In this document: positions 1 through 11,274 of the stretch, one piece after another | Layout: each line of letters begins with the position of its first letter | How positions within the stretch are numbered: the first letter of the stretch is position 1 | Source: Blastococcus haudaquaticus | GTDB taxonomy: Bacteria; Actinomycetota; Actinomycetes; Mycobacteriales; Geodermatophilaceae | DNA length: 64,000 nt | Direction of reading: 5' to 3' | Assembly (NCBI RefSeq): GCF_900230285.1 | Contig: NZ_OCNK01000001.1 | Span: forward strand, 620,001 to 684,000 | Position numbers and translations under genes: made by a program | The notes under the pieces: generated by a model | Databases searched by the model: none | Seen by the model: only the letters and a program-made list of their open reading frames with translations | Told to the model about the DNA's origin: nothing

Positions 1-1066
1 CGAGGAACAGCCCGGCCTTGAAGAACCCGTGCGCCAGCAGGTGGGCGAGCCCGGCGACGTAACCGGCCGGGCCCAGCCCGACGGCCAGGAACATGTAGCC
101 GATCTGGCTGACCGTCGAGTACGCCAGCACCTTCTTGATGTCGTCGTAGGCGCAGCCGGCGATGGCGCCGATGAGGAGCGTCAGCGCCCCGATCGCCATG
201 ACGACTGTGCGGGCGGTCTCGGTGAGGTCGTAGATCGGCGCGGAGCGTGCGATGAGGTAGACGCCGGCGGTGACCATGGTCGCGGCGTGGATGAGGGCGG
301 AGACCGGGGTCGGACCCTCCATGGCGTCGGGGAGCCACGCCTGCAGCGGGAACTGCCCGGACTTGCCGCAGGCACCGAGCAGGAGCAGCAGCCCGATCGC
401 GGTGATCGTCCCGCCCGCGAGGGTGCCGACGCCGCCGAAGACGCCGGCGTAGGACGTCGTCCCGAGCTGGGCGAACATGAGGAAGATCGCCAGGGCCAGA
501 CCGACGTCGCCGACCCGGTTCATGATGAACGCCTTCTTGGCCGCCGTGGCGGCCGCCGGGCGGGTGTACCAGAAGGCGATCAGCAGGTAGGACGCCAGAC
601 CGACGCCCTCCCAGCCCACGTAGAGCGCCACGAAGCTGTTGCCGAGGACGAGCAGCAGCATCGCGGCGACGAACAGGTTCAGGTAGGCGAAGAACCGGCG
701 GCGCGCGGGGTCGTGCGCCATGTAGCCGATCGAGTAGACGTGGATCAGCGAGCCGACGCCGGTGATGAGCAGGGCGAAGATCGCCGACAGCGGGTCGAAC
801 AGCAGCCCGGCGCGCACGTCGAGGTCGCCGGTGGAGATGAACGTGAACAGGTCCACGTCGGCCGACCGCTCCTCGAGCCCGGCCAGCTGGAACGTGCACA
901 GCAGCGCGAGCACGAACGCGGCGACGACGGTCGCCGTCCCGAGCAGGTGGCCCCAGCGGTCGGTGCGCCGGCCGCCCAGCAGCAGCACCGCGGCGCCGGC
1001 GAGCGGCAGCGCGATCAGCAGCCAGGAGGCGCCGAGCAACCCCTCGGCGGGCAGAACTTCAGACAC
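1..1066 (-). CDS. nuoL: NADH-quinone oxidoreductase subunit L (partial, 3' end outside window)
   Basis: This is the distal antiporter-like proton-pumping subunit of complex I, in the cytoplasmic membrane. About 355 of the usual ~620 residues are present. Visible family motifs are [25 protein letters not shown], the discontinuous-helix motif [20 protein letters not shown] and [15 protein letters not shown], which carry the conserved Glu, Lys and His of the proton path. The GTG start opens VSEVLPAEG, 19 bases after the nuoK stop. It is the last nuo gene in view; nuoM and nuoN presumably follow to the left. The identity is certain, and the start codon is the only soft point. Confidence 0.95.
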   Translation of the reverse strand, partial: MSEVLPAEGLLGASWLLIALPLAGAAVLLLGGRRTDRWGHLLGTATVVAAFVLALLCTFQLAGLEERSADVDLFTFISTGDLDVRAGLLFDPLSAIFALLITGVGSLIHVYSIGYMAHDPARRRFFAYLNLFVAAMLLLVLGNSFVALYVGWEGVGLASYLLIAFWYTRPAAATAAKKAFIMNRVGDVGLALAIFLMFAQLGTTSYAGVFGGVGTLAGGTITAIGLLLLLGACGKSGQFPLQAWLPDAMEGPTPVSALIHAATMVTAGVYLIARSAPIYDLTETARTVVMAIGALTLLIGAIAGCAYDDIKKVLAYSTVSQIGYMFLAVGLGPAGYVAGLAHLLAHGFFKAGLFL

Positions 1067-1085
1067 AGCTGTCCCCGTCTCGCCG

Positions 1086-1385
1086 TCAGTACTTCAGCAG
1101 GTTGGCGTCGTCGACCGAGGCGGACCGCCTGGTGCGGTAGATCGACATGATGATGGCGAGGCCGACGACGACCTCCGCCGCGGCCACGACCATGACGAAG
1201 AAGGCCATGATCTGGCCGTCGATGGTGCCGGTGGCGCGGGCGAAGGTGACCAGCGTCAGGTTCACCGAGTTCAACATCAGCTCGACGCACATGAACACGA
1301 CGATCGCGTTGCGCCGCACGAGGACACCGACCGCGCCGATCGTGAAGAGGATCGCGGCGAGCACCAGGTAGTACGTCAGCGTCAT
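1086..1385 (-). CDS. nuoK: NADH-quinone oxidoreductase subunit K
   Basis: This small three-helix membrane subunit of complex I helps form the fourth proton channel. The 99 residues match the family length of about 100. The two membrane glutamates sit in [12 protein letters not shown] and [14 protein letters not shown] chose the ATG giving MTLTYYLV because it overlaps the nuoJ stop by four bases (ATGA), like most junctions in this operon; an upstream in-frame start would add only five residues inside nuoJ. Confidence 0.96.
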   Translation of the reverse strand: MTLTYYLVLAAILFTIGAVGVLVRRNAIVVFMCVELMLNSVNLTLVTFARATGTIDGQIMAFFVMVVAAAEVVVGLAIIMSIYRTRRSASVDDANLLKY

Positions 1386-2209
1386 CGGTCCGTGCTCCAC
1401 TCACCGGCTGCGGGGCCGCCCGGCGCGGGGTCCAGGGTGCCCAGGGCGGCGTCGGGGGTGCCGAGCTGCTCGCGGCCGGTCGGCCGGGGCATCTGATCGG
1501 GCGTCTCCGGCTCGATGCCGGTCGCCAGGCTCGCCTCCGACGGCGTGCCGTCGGGGAGGATCGCCGGCACGGCCACCGAGTTGGCGCGGGCGAAGACGCC
1601 GGGCCCGGGCAGGGTCTGCGGCTTCTCCGAGGTGAGGAACCGGGCGCGCGAGAGCTCCTTCTGCGTCTGACGGCTGCCCGGCTCCCGCTCGATGTGCGCC
1701 AGCACCATCGCCCCGACCGCGGCGGTGATCAGCAGCGCGCTGGTGACCTCGAAGGCCAGTAGGTAGTCGGTGAACAGCGACTCGGCGATCGCCGCGATGT
1801 TGCCCTGCTCGCCCTGGACGGCGTCGAGGCCGGTGGCGGTGAGCTCCTGCGTCGCCCGCGCGATGCCGGCGCCGACCAGGGCGGCGAAGCCGAGCCCCAG
1901 GACGATGGCTGCCACCCGCTGCCCGCGCAGCGTCTCGACCACGGAGTCCGAGGAGTCGCGGCCGACCAGCATCAGCACGAAGAGGAAGAGGATCATGATC
2001 GCGCCGGTGTAGACGATGATCTGGACCGCGCCGAGAAACGGCGCTTCCTGGACGACGTAGAAGACGCCGAGCGCGAGCATCGTGTTGACCAGCCACAGCG
2101 CGGAGTGGATGGCGTTGCGGCTGAGCACCATCCCCAGCGCGCCGGCGAGGGCGATCGGGCCCAGCACCCAGAAGACGACGGTCTCCCCGCCGCTGAGGGT
2201 CTCGGTCAT
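1382..2209 (-). CDS. nuoJ: NADH-quinone oxidoreductase subunit J
   Basis: Membrane subunit J of complex I, 275 residues with five predicted transmembrane helices in the N-terminal ~190. The segment [20 protein letters not shown] is the diagnostic TM3 that contains the pi-bulge. The C-terminal ~80 residues are hydrophilic and Pro/Glu-rich, an extension seen in actinobacterial NuoJ and presumably cytosolic. The start MTETLSGG overlaps the nuoI stop by ATGA; the nuoK start overlaps its end the same way, so the three are translationally coupled. Confidence 0.95.
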   Translation of the reverse strand: MTETLSGGETVVFWVLGPIALAGALGMVLSRNAIHSALWLVNTMLALGVFYVVQEAPFLGAVQIIVYTGAIMILFLFVLMLVGRDSSDSVVETLRGQRVAAIVLGLGFAALVGAGIARATQELTATGLDAVQGEQGNIAAIAESLFTDYLLAFEVTSALLITAAVGAMVLAHIEREPGSRQTQKELSRARFLTSEKPQTLPGPGVFARANSVAVPAILPDGTPSEASLATGIEPETPDQMPRPTGREQLGTPDAALGTLDPAPGGPAAGEWSTDR

Positions 2210-2844
2210 ACCTTCTCCCCCGACACCGCTTCGGCCGGGGACGGACCCGGCACCCGCAGGTAGTAGTCCTTCTCGTCGTCGCCCAGCCGCATCGGGTGCG
2301 GCGGCTGCTCCATGCCGGGCAGCAGCGGCGCCATCAGCTGTTCCTTGGTGTAGATCAGGTCCCCGCGGTTGTCGTCGGCCAGCTCGAAGTCGTTGCTCAT
2401 CGTCAGCGAGCGGGTCGGGCAGGCCTCGATGCACAGCCCGCAGAAGATGCAGCGCAGATAGTTGATCTGGTAGACCGCGCCGTACCGCTCACCGGGCGAG
2501 AACCGCGCGTCCTCGGTGTTGTCCCCGCCCTCGACGTAGATCGCGTCGGCCGGGCAGGCCCAGGCGCACAGCTCGCAGCCGACGCACTTCTCCAGGCCGT
2601 CGGGGTGCCGGTTCAGCACGTGCCGCCCGTGGTAGCGCGGCTTGGTCACCTTCGGCTCGAACGGGTACTGCTCGGTGGTCACCTTCCGGAAGATCTGCGC
2701 GAAGGTGACCCCGAAGCCCTGCGCGGGCGCCGGCAGCAAGCTGTCGCGGACCGTGGGACGGTTCCGCCCGCCCGCCGACGAGCGCTCGACCTCCCCCCGT
2801 GACCGGCGCACCATGTCCTGCTCGCCGGGCTTGCGCTCAGACAT
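2206..2844 (-). CDS. nuoI: NADH-quinone oxidoreductase subunit I
   Basis: Peripheral arm subunit carrying clusters N6a and N6b, which pass electrons towards NuoB. Two ferredoxin-type motifs are intact: C87-x2-C90-x2-C93-x3-C97 and C132-x2-C135-x2-C138-x3-C142. At 212 residues it is slightly long, because the first ~30 are a basic, Ser/Gly-rich extension. Its start lies eight bases inside the end of nuoH, and its stop overlaps nuoJ by ATGA. Confidence 0.96.
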   Translation of the reverse strand: MSERKPGEQDMVRRSRGEVERSSAGGRNRPTVRDSLLPAPAQGFGVTFAQIFRKVTTEQYPFEPKVTKPRYHGRHVLNRHPDGLEKCVGCELCAWACPADAIYVEGGDNTEDARFSPGERYGAVYQINYLRCIFCGLCIEACPTRSLTMSNDFELADDNRGDLIYTKEQLMAPLLPGMEQPPHPMRLGDDEKDYYLRVPGPSPAEAVSGEKV

Positions 2845-4300
2845 CGCCGTCCTCCTGGGTGGTGGTCGCGCCGCGCCGTCCCGTGCCGACGACGGCGCCG
2901 TCCGTGGCCACCGGCTCCCGCCGCAGCCGGGGCGACGGCGGCACCTTCAGGTCCAGCGGAGGGATCGGGAAGCCGCCCTCGGACCTGACCGGACCGCTCG
3001 TGGATCGGCGACGCGGACCCGCCGCCGGCAGGACGTCGGGCTCGGGGTCGGTGGCGTGCACGCCGCCGGCGGCGGCGTCGGCGGCCATGAGCCGGGTGTC
3101 CCGGTTCGCCGTCCGGCTGGCGATCGCCAGCCCGATCAGCACGAGGACCGCGACCGGGACGCCCACGTAGAGGGCGACCTCACCGGTGGACAGGTCGGCC
3201 TCGCGGGAGACCGTCCGCATGGTGGCGACGATGATGATCCACACCAGCGCGGTGGGGACCAGCACCTTCCAGCCGAACCGCATGAACTGGTCGTAGCGCA
3301 GCCGGGGCAGCGTGCCGCGCAGCCAGATGAAGACGAACAGCGCGGCGACGACCTTGAGGAAGAACCAGAGCAGCGGCCACCAGCCGGTGTTCGCGCCGTC
3401 CCAGATGGAGAGGGGCCAGGGGGCCCGCCAGCCGCCGAGGAACAGCGTCGCCGCGAGGGCGGAGACGGTGACCATGTTGATGTACTCGGCGAGGAAGAAG
3501 AGCGCGAACTTCAGCGACGAGTACTCGGTGTGGAACCCGCCGACCAGCTCGCTCTCGGCCTCCGGGAGGTCGAACGGCGCCCGGTTGGTCTCGCCGACCA
3601 CCGCGATGGCGTAGATGACGAAGGAGACCGGCAGCAGGACCGCGTACCAGCTGGGTCCGGTGAACTCCCAGCCGAAGAACGAGAGCTGGTTGCCGTCGGC
3701 CTGGGCGGCGACGATCTCCGACGTCGACATCGTGCCGGCGTAGAGGAACACCGCGACGATCGACAGCCCCATCGCGATCTCGTAGCTGACCATCTGGGCG
3801 GCGCTGCGCAGCCCGCCCAGAAGCGGGTAGGTGGAGCCCGAGGCCCAGCCGGCCAGGACGATCCCGTAGATCCCCATCGCCGAGCAGGCGAGGATGATCA
3901 GGACGCCGATGGGGGCGTCGGTGAGCTGCAGCGGCGTCCGCTCGCCGAAGATGCTGACCGTCGGGCCCAGCGGGATGACCGAGAAGGCCAGGAACGCCGG
4001 GATGGTGGCGATCACCGGGGCCAGGAAGTACACCGGCTTGTCGGCCAGCGCCGGCATGATGTCTTCCTTGAAGGCGAGCTTCAGCCCGTCGGCCAGGCTC
4101 TGCAGGTAGCCGCGCCAGCCGACCCTGTTGGGGCCGATCCGCTGCTGCATGCGGGCGACGACCTTGCGCTCGAACACGATCGCGAAGAGCGTCAGCAGCA
4201 CCAGGACGACGAAGATCCCGACGATCTTGATGAGGACGATCCACCAGACGTCGTGGCCGAAGTCCTCGAGCGTCGGCTGGTCCGGGCTCGCGAACAGCAT
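2837..4300 (-). CDS. nuoH: NADH-quinone oxidoreductase subunit H
   Basis: Membrane subunit at the junction with the peripheral arm, lining the quinone chamber. Signature stretches are [19 protein letters not shown] near residue 50, [13 protein letters not shown], and [20 protein letters not shown] with its conserved acidic residues. The 487 residues include a hydrophilic C-terminal tail of about 70 (RRRSTSGP onwards) beyond the last helix, typical of actinobacterial NuoH. Two starts are possible: the ATG chosen here (TGATG with the nuoG stop), or a GTG one codon upstream (GTGA). Confidence 0.95.
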   Translation of the reverse strand: MLFASPDQPTLEDFGHDVWWIVLIKIVGIFVVLVLLTLFAIVFERKVVARMQQRIGPNRVGWRGYLQSLADGLKLAFKEDIMPALADKPVYFLAPVIATIPAFLAFSVIPLGPTVSIFGERTPLQLTDAPIGVLIILACSAMGIYGIVLAGWASGSTYPLLGGLRSAAQMVSYEIAMGLSIVAVFLYAGTMSTSEIVAAQADGNQLSFFGWEFTGPSWYAVLLPVSFVIYAIAVVGETNRAPFDLPEAESELVGGFHTEYSSLKFALFFLAEYINMVTVSALAATLFLGGWRAPWPLSIWDGANTGWWPLLWFFLKVVAALFVFIWLRGTLPRLRYDQFMRFGWKVLVPTALVWIIIVATMRTVSREADLSTGEVALYVGVPVAVLVLIGLAIASRTANRDTRLMAADAAAGGVHATDPEPDVLPAAGPRRRSTSGPVRSEGGFPIPPLDLKVPPSPRLRREPVATDGAVVGTGRRGATTTQEDGDV

Positions 4301-6822
4301 CACGCCACACCTGCCGGGTCGGTCGGGGCTGGGTCGGTCGGGGCTGAGTCGATCGGAGCGGGGGACGCCGCAGCCGAGAGCCGCACGACGCCACCCGGGC
4401 CGGTGCCGAGGTCCGTGCGGACCTCGCTCCCCGGTGACCTCATCGGCAGCCAGACCACCTGGTCGGGCATCGCGGTCACCCGGACCGGCAGCGTCACCGA
4501 CCCGACCGCGCCGCTGACGGTCACCCGGTCGCCGTCGACGACGCCGAGACCGGCCGCCGTCCCGGCGCCGACGCGGACCACCGGCGGTCGCGCCGTCCCG
4601 GCCAGCTCGGGCTCGTCCCGCTGCAGCGTGCCGAGGTCGACCAGCTGCCGCCAGGTCGCGAGCACGGCCTGGTCGCGCCCCAGGGAGGGCGCCGGCGGCG
4701 GCGGGACGTCCAGACCGGTCCCCTCCCCGGGCCGGCGCACCGCGCCGAGGGCGGCGAGCTCGGCACGTGCGGCCTCGGTCGCGGGCAGCCGGAGGTCGAC
4801 GTCCATCTCGTCGGCCAGCCCGTGCAGCACCCGGCTGTCGGGCAGCCGCCCGGTGCCGTGCAGGGTGGCGTCGAAGACCCGCGGGCGGCCCTCCCAGTCG
4901 AGGAAGGTGCCCGCCTTCTCGGGGGCCGCGGCGACGGGCAGGACGACGTCGGCCCACTCCGTGACCAGGCTCGGGAACATCTCCAGGCTGACCACGAACG
5001 AGGCGCTGGCGAGGGCGGTCTCCGCCAGCGCCGGGTCGGGCAGGTCGGACGGGTCCACGCCGCCGACGAGCAGGCCGGGAAGCGCCCCGTCGCGCACGGC
5101 GGTGAGGATGCCGGTCAGGTCGCGGCCCGGTGCGGCGGGAACCTCGGCGCCCCACAGGGCAGCGACCTCCGCGCGTGCCGTGGCGTCGCCCACGCTGCGG
5201 CCGCCGGGCAGCAGGGTCGGCAGGGCGCCGGCCTCGACGGCCCCGCGCTCGCCGGCGCGGCGCGGCACCCAGGCCACGCGCACCCCGGTGGCCCGCGACA
5301 GCGCCAGGAGTGCGGAGAACGCACCGGGCACCTCGGCGAGCCGCTCACCTGCCAGGACGACGGCGCCCGGCTGCCGGAGCGCCTCGACGGCCGGGCCGCC
5401 CCACGAGCCGTCGGCCAGTGCCCGGAGCGACTGCGCCTCCGCGCCGGGCAGCGTCGTGAGCACGGTGGCCTGCAGCTTCTCGGCCGCACGGGTGGCGAAG
5501 GGCGACAGGTCGAACACCGCGGTCTTCGCCGTCCGCACGGCGCGACGCAGCCGCAGGAAGAGGATCGGTGACTCCTCCTCCGGCTCCAGGCCGGCGAGCA
5601 GGACGGCCGGTGCGGCCGACAGGTCGTCGTAGGTGACCGCACCGGTCGCGGGACCGGTGCCGGCCACGGTGGCCCCGAGGAACGCCAGCTCCTCCGCCGA
5701 GTGCGCGCGGGCGCGGAAGTCGACGTCGTTGGTGCCCAGGGCCACGCGGGCGAACTTCGCGTAGGCGTAGGCGTCCTCGACGGTGAGCCGCCCCCCCGGG
5801 AGCACGCCGACCCCGCCGTCCGCCCGCGCCTGCATCAGGCCGGCGGCCGCGGCCGCCCAGGCCTCCGGCCAGGAGGCGGGCTGCAGTTCACCGTCCCGCC
5901 GCACCATCGGCGTGGTCAGGCGCTGGTTGGCGGTGACGTAGCGGAACGCGTAGCGCCCCTTGTCGCAGTTCCACTCCTCGTTGACCGCCGGGTCGTCGCC
6001 GGCCTGCCGCCGGGTCACCTTGCCGCGCCGGTAGTCGGTGCGCATCGCGCATCCGGAGGCGCAGTGCTCGCAGACGCTGGCCTCGCTGCGCAGGTCGAAG
6101 GGGCGGGCGCGGAAGCGGTACTGGGCGCTGGTGAGCGCGCCCACCGGGCAGATCTGCGTGGTGTTGCCGGAGAAGTAGGACTCGAAGGGCTCGTCCTCGT
6201 AGATGGCGACCTGCTCGAGCGCCCCGCGTTCGAAGAGCTCGATGAACGGGTCGCCCGCCACCTGCTGGGAGAACCGGGTGCAGCGGGCGCAGAGCACGCA
6301 GCGCTCCCGGTCGAGCAGGATCTCGCTGCTGATCGGCAGCGGCTTGGGGTAGGTGCGCTTCTCGTCGACGAAGCGGCTCTCGGTGCGGCCGTGGCCCATC
6401 GCCTGGTTCTGCAGCGGGCACTCGCCACCCTTGTCGCAGGTGGGGCAGTCGAGCGGGTGGTTGATCAGCAGCAGCTCCATCGTGCCCTGCTGCGCCTTGT
6501 CGGCCTGCGGGCTGGTGAGCTGCGTCTTGACCGCCATGCCCTCGGTGACCGGCATGGTGCACGACGCCACCGGCTTGCGCTGGCCCTCCACCTCCACCAG
6601 GCACTGCCGGCAGGCGCCGACCGGCTCGAGCAGCGGGTGGTCGCAGAACCGCGGGATGAAGACACCGATCTGCTCGGCGGCCCGGATGATCAGCGTCCCC
6701 TTGGGGACGGCGACCTCGAAGCCGTCGATCGTGCAGTGGACGGCGTCCGGCGGGGTGTGCGGACCGGGCGCACCGGGCGGCACCGCGGGTGCCGGCTGCG
6801 GGGCGGCAGGAGTGATCGTCAC
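4300..6822 (-). CDS. nuoG: NADH-quinone oxidoreductase subunit G
   Basis: Largest peripheral subunit of complex I. Cluster ligands are all visible: [2Fe-2S] C60/C71/C74/C88; the N5 motif H122-x3-C126-x2-C129-x5-C135; [4Fe-4S] C175/C178/C181/C225; and the extra N7-type set C251/C254/C258/C286, which is present in E. coli-type NuoG but lost in many lineages. A molybdopterin-oxidoreductase-like domain follows to residue ~820. The N-terminus (residues 1-25) is Pro/Ala-rich. The C-terminus ends in a short Ala-Pro-Thr-Asp repeat encoded by a 15-base tandem repeat. The GTG start overlaps the nuoF stop by GTGA. Confidence 0.96.
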   Translation of the reverse strand: MTITPAAPQPAPAVPPGAPGPHTPPDAVHCTIDGFEVAVPKGTLIIRAAEQIGVFIPRFCDHPLLEPVGACRQCLVEVEGQRKPVASCTMPVTEGMAVKTQLTSPQADKAQQGTMELLLINHPLDCPTCDKGGECPLQNQAMGHGRTESRFVDEKRTYPKPLPISSEILLDRERCVLCARCTRFSQQVAGDPFIELFERGALEQVAIYEDEPFESYFSGNTTQICPVGALTSAQYRFRARPFDLRSEASVCEHCASGCAMRTDYRRGKVTRRQAGDDPAVNEEWNCDKGRYAFRYVTANQRLTTPMVRRDGELQPASWPEAWAAAAAGLMQARADGGVGVLPGGRLTVEDAYAYAKFARVALGTNDVDFRARAHSAEELAFLGATVAGTGPATGAVTYDDLSAAPAVLLAGLEPEEESPILFLRLRRAVRTAKTAVFDLSPFATRAAEKLQATVLTTLPGAEAQSLRALADGSWGGPAVEALRQPGAVVLAGERLAEVPGAFSALLALSRATGVRVAWVPRRAGERGAVEAGALPTLLPGGRSVGDATARAEVAALWGAEVPAAPGRDLTGILTAVRDGALPGLLVGGVDPSDLPDPALAETALASASFVVSLEMFPSLVTEWADVVLPVAAAPEKAGTFLDWEGRPRVFDATLHGTGRLPDSRVLHGLADEMDVDLRLPATEAARAELAALGAVRRPGEGTGLDVPPPPAPSLGRDQAVLATWRQLVDLGTLQRDEPELAGTARPPVVRVGAGTAAGLGVVDGDRVTVSGAVGSVTLPVRVTAMPDQVVWLPMRSPGSEVRTDLGTGPGGVVRLSAAASPAPIDSAPTDPAPTDPAGVA
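4316..4360. repeat. 15-bp tandem repeat, 3 copies, in the 3' end of nuoG
   Basis: Two exact 15-base units and a third matching at 12 of 15 positions lie end to end in the last codons of nuoG. They encode an Ala-Pro-Thr-Asp-Pro type repeat. The unit is a multiple of three, so copy-number change would lengthen or shorten the tail without a frameshift. Confidence 0.85.
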
Positions 6823-8147
6823 GAGGCGACTCCGACGGGCTCGATGCGGAGGGAACGGCCCAGCCGGGCCTGCTCCTCCGGGGGCAGCAGGGCGACGTAG
6901 TCGTCCTTGAAGTACTTCAGCGAGCTGGAGATGCAGCTGGTCGCGCCGTCACCCAGGGCGCAGAACGAGCGGCCCAGGATGTTGTCGCAGGTGTCGATCA
7001 GGATGTCGAGGTCCTGGGCGGTGCCCCGGCCGCGCGCGATCCGCTCGAGGATCTGCACCAGCCAGTAGGTGCCCTCACGACAGGGCGTGCACTTGCCGCA
7101 GCTCTCGTGCGCGTAGAACTCCGTGAACCGGAGGGTGGCCTCGACGATGGAGTCGGTTTCGTCGAACACCATGAGCGCCGTCGTGCCGAGCATGGAGCCG
7201 GCCGCCGCCACCGAGTCGAAGTCCAGCGGGACGTCGAGGTGCTCGGCGGTGAAGTACGGCGTCGACGAACCGCCCGGCGTCCAGAACTTCAGCTCGTGGC
7301 CCGGACGGATGCCGCCCGCCATCTCCAGCAGCTCGCGCATCGTCGTCCCCATGGGGGCCTCGTACTGGCCCGGCCGGACGACGCGACCCGAGAGCGAGTA
7401 GATCTTCGGCCCCGGCGACTTCTCCGGGCCGAACTCCTTGAACCAGTCCGCGCCGCCGCGGACGACGAACGGCACGCTGGCCAGGGTCTCGACGTTGTTG
7501 ATGACCGTCGGGGCGCCGTACAGGCCGGCGACGGCGGGGAACGGCGGCTTGAGGCGCGGCTGCCCCCGGTAGCCCTCGAGGGACTCCAGCAGCGCCGTCT
7601 CCTCGCCGCAGATGTAGGCGCCGGCACCGGCATGCACGACGAGCTCGAGGTCGTAGCCGCTGCCGAGGATGTCGCGACCCAGGTAGCCGGCGGCGTAGGC
7701 CTCGCCCACCGCGTTCATCAGCCGGCGGTGGGCGTGCACCGCCTCGCCGCGCACGTAGATGGCGGCGAAGTTCGAGCGGATCGCGTACGCGGAGATGATC
7801 ACGCCCTCGATGAGGGAGTGCGGGTCGGCCATCATCAGCGGGAGGTCCTTGCAGGTGCCCGGCTCGCCCTCGTCGGCGTTGACGACGAGGTACTTGGGCA
7901 TCGCCGCGGGACCGGTCGGGGCCTCCCCCGGCTTGGGCTGCGGGATGAAGCTCCACTTCATGCCGGTCGGGAAGCCGGCGCCGCCGCGGCCGCGCAGGCC
8001 CGAGTCCTTGACCAGGGTGACCAGCTCGGCGGGCGGCATCGACAGCGCCGTCCGGAGGGCCGCGTAGCCCTCGAGGCGCTCGTAGGTGGACAACCGCCAG
8101 GACTGCTCGGCGCCCCAGCGGGTGGTCAGCACGGGAGTGAGGGGCAT
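6819..8147 (-). CDS. nuoF: NADH-quinone oxidoreductase subunit F
   Basis: NADH-oxidising subunit that binds FMN and cluster N3. The NADH/FMN glycine loop GRGGAGFP is at residues 53-60, followed by [30 protein letters not shown] is the second family signature, and the [4Fe-4S] ligands are in [12 protein letters not shown] plus a later Cys (SFCALG). At 442 residues it is of normal length. It starts three bases after the nuoE stop, with AAGGG as the ribosome site. The nuoG GTG overlaps its stop. Confidence 0.97.
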   Translation of the reverse strand: MPLTPVLTTRWGAEQSWRLSTYERLEGYAALRTALSMPPAELVTLVKDSGLRGRGGAGFPTGMKWSFIPQPKPGEAPTGPAAMPKYLVVNADEGEPGTCKDLPLMMADPHSLIEGVIISAYAIRSNFAAIYVRGEAVHAHRRLMNAVGEAYAAGYLGRDILGSGYDLELVVHAGAGAYICGEETALLESLEGYRGQPRLKPPFPAVAGLYGAPTVINNVETLASVPFVVRGGADWFKEFGPEKSPGPKIYSLSGRVVRPGQYEAPMGTTMRELLEMAGGIRPGHELKFWTPGGSSTPYFTAEHLDVPLDFDSVAAAGSMLGTTALMVFDETDSIVEATLRFTEFYAHESCGKCTPCREGTYWLVQILERIARGRGTAQDLDILIDTCDNILGRSFCALGDGATSCISSSLKYFKDDYVALLPPEEQARLGRSLRIEPVGVAS

Positions 8148-8150
8148 GGC

Positions 8151-9212
8151 TCAGCCCTTCCGCTTCGGTGGGGTGCGGCCTTCGACAGTGCGTCCGGCCC
8201 CGGGCCCCTGGTATCCGCCTGCCGGTTCGCCGGCCGCCGGCGTGTCGGTGCCGCTCTGGTCGAGACCCCCGGGGGGCCGCCCGCGGCCGTACTCCGCGCC
8301 CTTGTCCGGATGGGCCTGCGCCGCACCGGCCTTCTCGGCAGGGTTGTCGGCCGCGGCGACGCGGGCGTCGGCGGCCTCCTTGCCCGGCGTCTCCCCGGTC
8401 TCGCCGGAGGGGCGGACGGTCTCCCGCGCCTCCCCGGCGTCGGCCGGCTCCGACTGCCCGGACCGCGGCATCGGCGGGGCGGACTCCCCGCGCTCGTCGG
8501 CCAGGCGCAGGCCGACGAGTGTGGGGCCGAGGGCGCCGGGCGCGTCGATGGCCGCCGCGGCCGCGGCGGCGTCCGGGTACTGGGAGAAGCCCGCCAGCTG
8601 GCGGGAGACGCCCTTGAAGTCGGTCAGCGGCGCGCCGCGGGTCGGGGCCGGCTTCTCGCCGCGGCGGAGGGCGGCGACGAGCTCGCGGGCGCTGTCGACG
8701 TCCTGCTGGTCGTAGAACTCGTAGTCCACGGTGACCACCGGCGCGTAGTCGCAGGCCGCCAGGCACTCCGCGTGCTCCAGCGTGATCGAGCCGTCGGCGG
8801 TCGTCTCGTCGTGGTGCACGCCGAGGTCGCTGCTCAGCGCGTCCATGATGCGCTGACCGCCCAGCACGCTGCACAGCGTGTTGGTGCAGACGCTGACCAG
8901 GTGCCGGCCGGTGGGACGGCGCTTGTACATCGTGTAGAACGTCGCGACCGCGCCCACCTCGGCCTTGGTGAGGCCGAGCTGGGCGGCGCAGAAGGCGACG
9001 CCCTCGGGCGAGACGTAGCCCTGCACCGACTGGACCAGGTGCAGCATCGGCAGCAGCGCCGAGCGGGCCACCGGGTAGCGGGCGATGATCTCGCGCGCCT
9101 CCAGGGCGGTCTGCTCGGTCAGCGGGGGCAGGTCCAGCGGGGCGGGCTCGACCGGGCTGTCGTCGAGGCCTGTCGTGGCCGCCGCCTCGGGGGATCCTGG
9201 AAGTGCACTCAC
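8151..9212 (-). CDS. nuoE: NADH-quinone oxidoreductase subunit E with long C-terminal extension
   Basis: Thioredoxin-like [2Fe-2S] subunit that partners NuoF; ligands C109, C114, C150 and C154 form the classic C-x4-C...C-x3-C set. The enzyme-like part ends near residue 240, but the protein runs to 353. The last ~110 residues are low-complexity, rich in Ala, Gly, Glu, Asp and Pro, ending TPPKRKG. The GTG start ([10 protein letters not shown]) overlaps the nuoD stop by GTGA. The extension looks disordered and has no motif I recognise. Confidence 0.94.
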   Translation of the reverse strand: MSALPGSPEAAATTGLDDSPVEPAPLDLPPLTEQTALEAREIIARYPVARSALLPMLHLVQSVQGYVSPEGVAFCAAQLGLTKAEVGAVATFYTMYKRRPTGRHLVSVCTNTLCSVLGGQRIMDALSSDLGVHHDETTADGSITLEHAECLAACDYAPVVTVDYEFYDQQDVDSARELVAALRRGEKPAPTRGAPLTDFKGVSRQLAGFSQYPDAAAAAAAIDAPGALGPTLVGLRLADERGESAPPMPRSGQSEPADAGEARETVRPSGETGETPGKEAADARVAAADNPAEKAGAAQAHPDKGAEYGRGRPPGGLDQSGTDTPAAGEPAGGYQGPGAGRTVEGRTPPKRKG

Positions 9213-10528
9213 CGGTCGACTCCTCCCATGACGGGGTCGATCGAAGCGATCGCGGCGATGACGTCGGCGATCATGCCGCCCTCGCTCATCGCCGCCGTGG
9301 CCTGCAGGTTCACGAAGCTGGGGTCGCGTACGTGGACGCGCCACGGCCGGGTGCTGCCGTCGCTGACCACGTGGTAGCCGAGCTCGCCGCGGGGCGACTC
9401 GATCGGCACGTAGACCTGGCCGGCCGGGACGCGGAAGCCCTCGGTGACCAGCTTGAAGTGGTGGATCAGGGCCTCCATCGACTGGCCCATGATGTGGCGC
9501 ACGTGGTCGAGGGAGTTGCCCATGCCGTCGGAGCCGAGCGAGAGCTGCGCGGGCCAGGCGATCTTCTTGTCGTCGACCATGACCGGTCCTGGCTCGAGCC
9601 GGTCGAGGGCCTGCGCGATGAGCTTGAGCGACTCGTTGATCTCCGCCATGCGGACCAGGTAGCGACCCCAGGCGTCGGCGGTGTCGGCGGTCGGCACCTC
9701 GAAGTCGTAGGTCTCGTAGCCCAGGTAGGGCTCGACCTTGCGCAGGTCCCAGGGCAGTCCGGCCGACCGCAACACCGGGCCCGTGACGCCGAGCGCCAGG
9801 CACCCGGTGACGTCGAGGTAGCCGACGTCCTTGAGCCGGCGCTGCCAGATCGGCTGCCCGGTGAGCATCCGGTGGTAGTCGGCCACCCGCTTCGGCATGA
9901 CCTCGAGGAACTCCCGGATGTGCTCGACCGCGCCCTCAGGGAGGTCCTGCGCCAGGCCGCCCGGGCGGATGTAGGCGTGGTTCATGCGCAGGCCGGTGAT
10001 CTCCTCGAGCAGGTCGAGGCACATCTCCCGCTCGCGGAAGCCGTTGGTCATCGCGGTGAGAGCGCCGAGCTCCATGCCGCCGGTCGCCAGTCCGACCAGG
10101 TGCGAGGCGATGCGGTTGATCTCCATGACCAGCACGCGGATGGTCGCGGCGCGCTGCGGGATCTCGATGCCGAGCAGCTTCTCGACGGCCATGCAGTAGG
10201 CCGCCTCGTTGTACAGCGGGGCCAGGTAGTCCATGCGGGTCACGAACGTCGTGCCCTGGGTCCAGTTGCGGTACTCGGTGTTCTTCTCGATGCCGGTGTG
10301 CAGGTACCCGATGGTCACCCGCGCCTTGGTCACCGTCTCGCCCTCGAGGTCGAGGATCAGCCGCAGGACGCCGTGGGTCGAGGGGTGCTGCGGACCCATG
10401 TTGACGACGAGACGCTCCTCGCCGTGCGGATCGGCGAACGTCAGGTCCCAGTCGCCGCCGGTGACGGTGAAGACCCGGCCCTCGGTCGTGTCGCGCGAGC
10501 CGGCGTACGGGTCGGACGTGGTCGTCAT
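9209..10528 (-). CDS. nuoD: NADH-quinone oxidoreductase subunit D
   Basis: 49-kDa-type subunit of the quinone-reducing module, related to [NiFe]-hydrogenase large subunits. The quinone-site loop GPQHPSTHG is at residues 45-53 and contains the conserved His. Other family blocks are [15 protein letters not shown] and [15 protein letters not shown]. The length (439) is typical for actinobacteria. The start [10 protein letters not shown] overlaps the nuoC stop by ATGA; longer in-frame starts would lie inside nuoC. Confidence 0.97.
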   Translation of the reverse strand: MTTTSDPYAGSRDTTEGRVFTVTGGDWDLTFADPHGEERLVVNMGPQHPSTHGVLRLILDLEGETVTKARVTIGYLHTGIEKNTEYRNWTQGTTFVTRMDYLAPLYNEAAYCMAVEKLLGIEIPQRAATIRVLVMEINRIASHLVGLATGGMELGALTAMTNGFREREMCLDLLEEITGLRMNHAYIRPGGLAQDLPEGAVEHIREFLEVMPKRVADYHRMLTGQPIWQRRLKDVGYLDVTGCLALGVTGPVLRSAGLPWDLRKVEPYLGYETYDFEVPTADTADAWGRYLVRMAEINESLKLIAQALDRLEPGPVMVDDKKIAWPAQLSLGSDGMGNSLDHVRHIMGQSMEALIHHFKLVTEGFRVPAGQVYVPIESPRGELGYHVVSDGSTRPWRVHVRDPSFVNLQATAAMSEGGMIADVIAAIASIDPVMGGVDR

Positions 10529-11274
10529 CGGTAGGCCCTCCTGGTGTCGGGCGGAGGAATGGTGGCGCCGTGGTACTCCACGGGGACGCCGCCGAGGGGG
10601 TAGTCCTTGCGCTGCGGGTGACCGTCCCAGTCGTCGGGCATGAGGATCCGGGTCAGCTGCGGGTGGCCGTCGAAGACGACGCCGAACATGTCCCACGTCT
10701 CGCGCTCGTGCCAGTCCGCCGTCGGGTAGATGCCGGCGACCGAGGGGACGTGCGCGTCCTCGGCCGTGACCGCGACCTCGAGCCGGATGCGGCGGCGGTA
10801 GGTCATCGAGGTGAGGTGGTAGACGACGTGGAAGCGCGGCCGGTCCGGGGTCACGGCCGGGCCGCCGCTGTCGAGGTAGTCGACGCCGGACACGCTGCTG
10901 CAGAGCTCGAAGCGCAGCGCCTCGTCGTCGCGGAGCGCCTGGACCAGCGTCAGCAGGTGTGCGCGCTCCACGAAGTAGGTGATCTCGCCGCGGTCGACGA
11001 GGACCCGCTGCACGGCCGCCGCGTAGGTCGCCTCGCCGACGGACTCCATCAGGGCGTCGGTGACCTCGTCGAACCAGCCGCCGTAGGGCCGCTCGGTCGA
11101 GTGCAGCGCCACCGCTCCGCCGGGCTCGACCCGGACCAGGCCGCCGAAGCCGGAGGTGTCACCGCTGCCGCTGACGCCGAAGGCGCCCTTCCGGAAACCG
11201 CCGCTCGGGGCCGCGCTCGCGTCGTACCCGGCCTCCTCGCGACCGGGGACGACCTCTCCCCCGTCGTTGCTCAT
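10525..11274 (-). CDS. nuoC: NADH-quinone oxidoreductase subunit C
   Basis: 30-kDa-type subunit C of the complex I peripheral arm. The core begins near residue 60. The family block [17 protein letters not shown] and the C-terminal [18 protein letters not shown] (the usual W-x-GHPLRKDYP motif) are clear. The N-terminal ~55 residues are Gly/Ser-rich and poorly conserved, as in other actinobacteria. Its start is coupled not to nuoB directly but to a 28-codon mini-ORF lying between the two genes. Confidence 0.96.
   Translation of the reverse strand: MSNDGGEVVPGREEAGYDASAAPSGGFRKGAFGVSGSGDTSGFGGLVRVEPGGAVALHSTERPYGGWFDEVTDALMESVGEATYAAAVQRVLVDRGEITYFVERAHLLTLVQALRDDEALRFELCSSVSGVDYLDSGGPAVTPDRPRFHVVYHLTSMTYRRRIRLEVAVTAEDAHVPSVAGIYPTADWHERETWDMFGVVFDGHPQLTRILMPDDWDGHPQRKDYPLGGVPVEYHGATIPPPDTRRAYR

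Noticed and set aside
2642-5632. A 996-codon open frame antisense to nuoI, nuoH and nuoG
   Set aside because: Its translation is Arg/Gly/Asp/Pro-rich with no family resemblance. The opposite strand encodes three intact complex I subunits. In very GC-rich DNA such shadow frames are expected.
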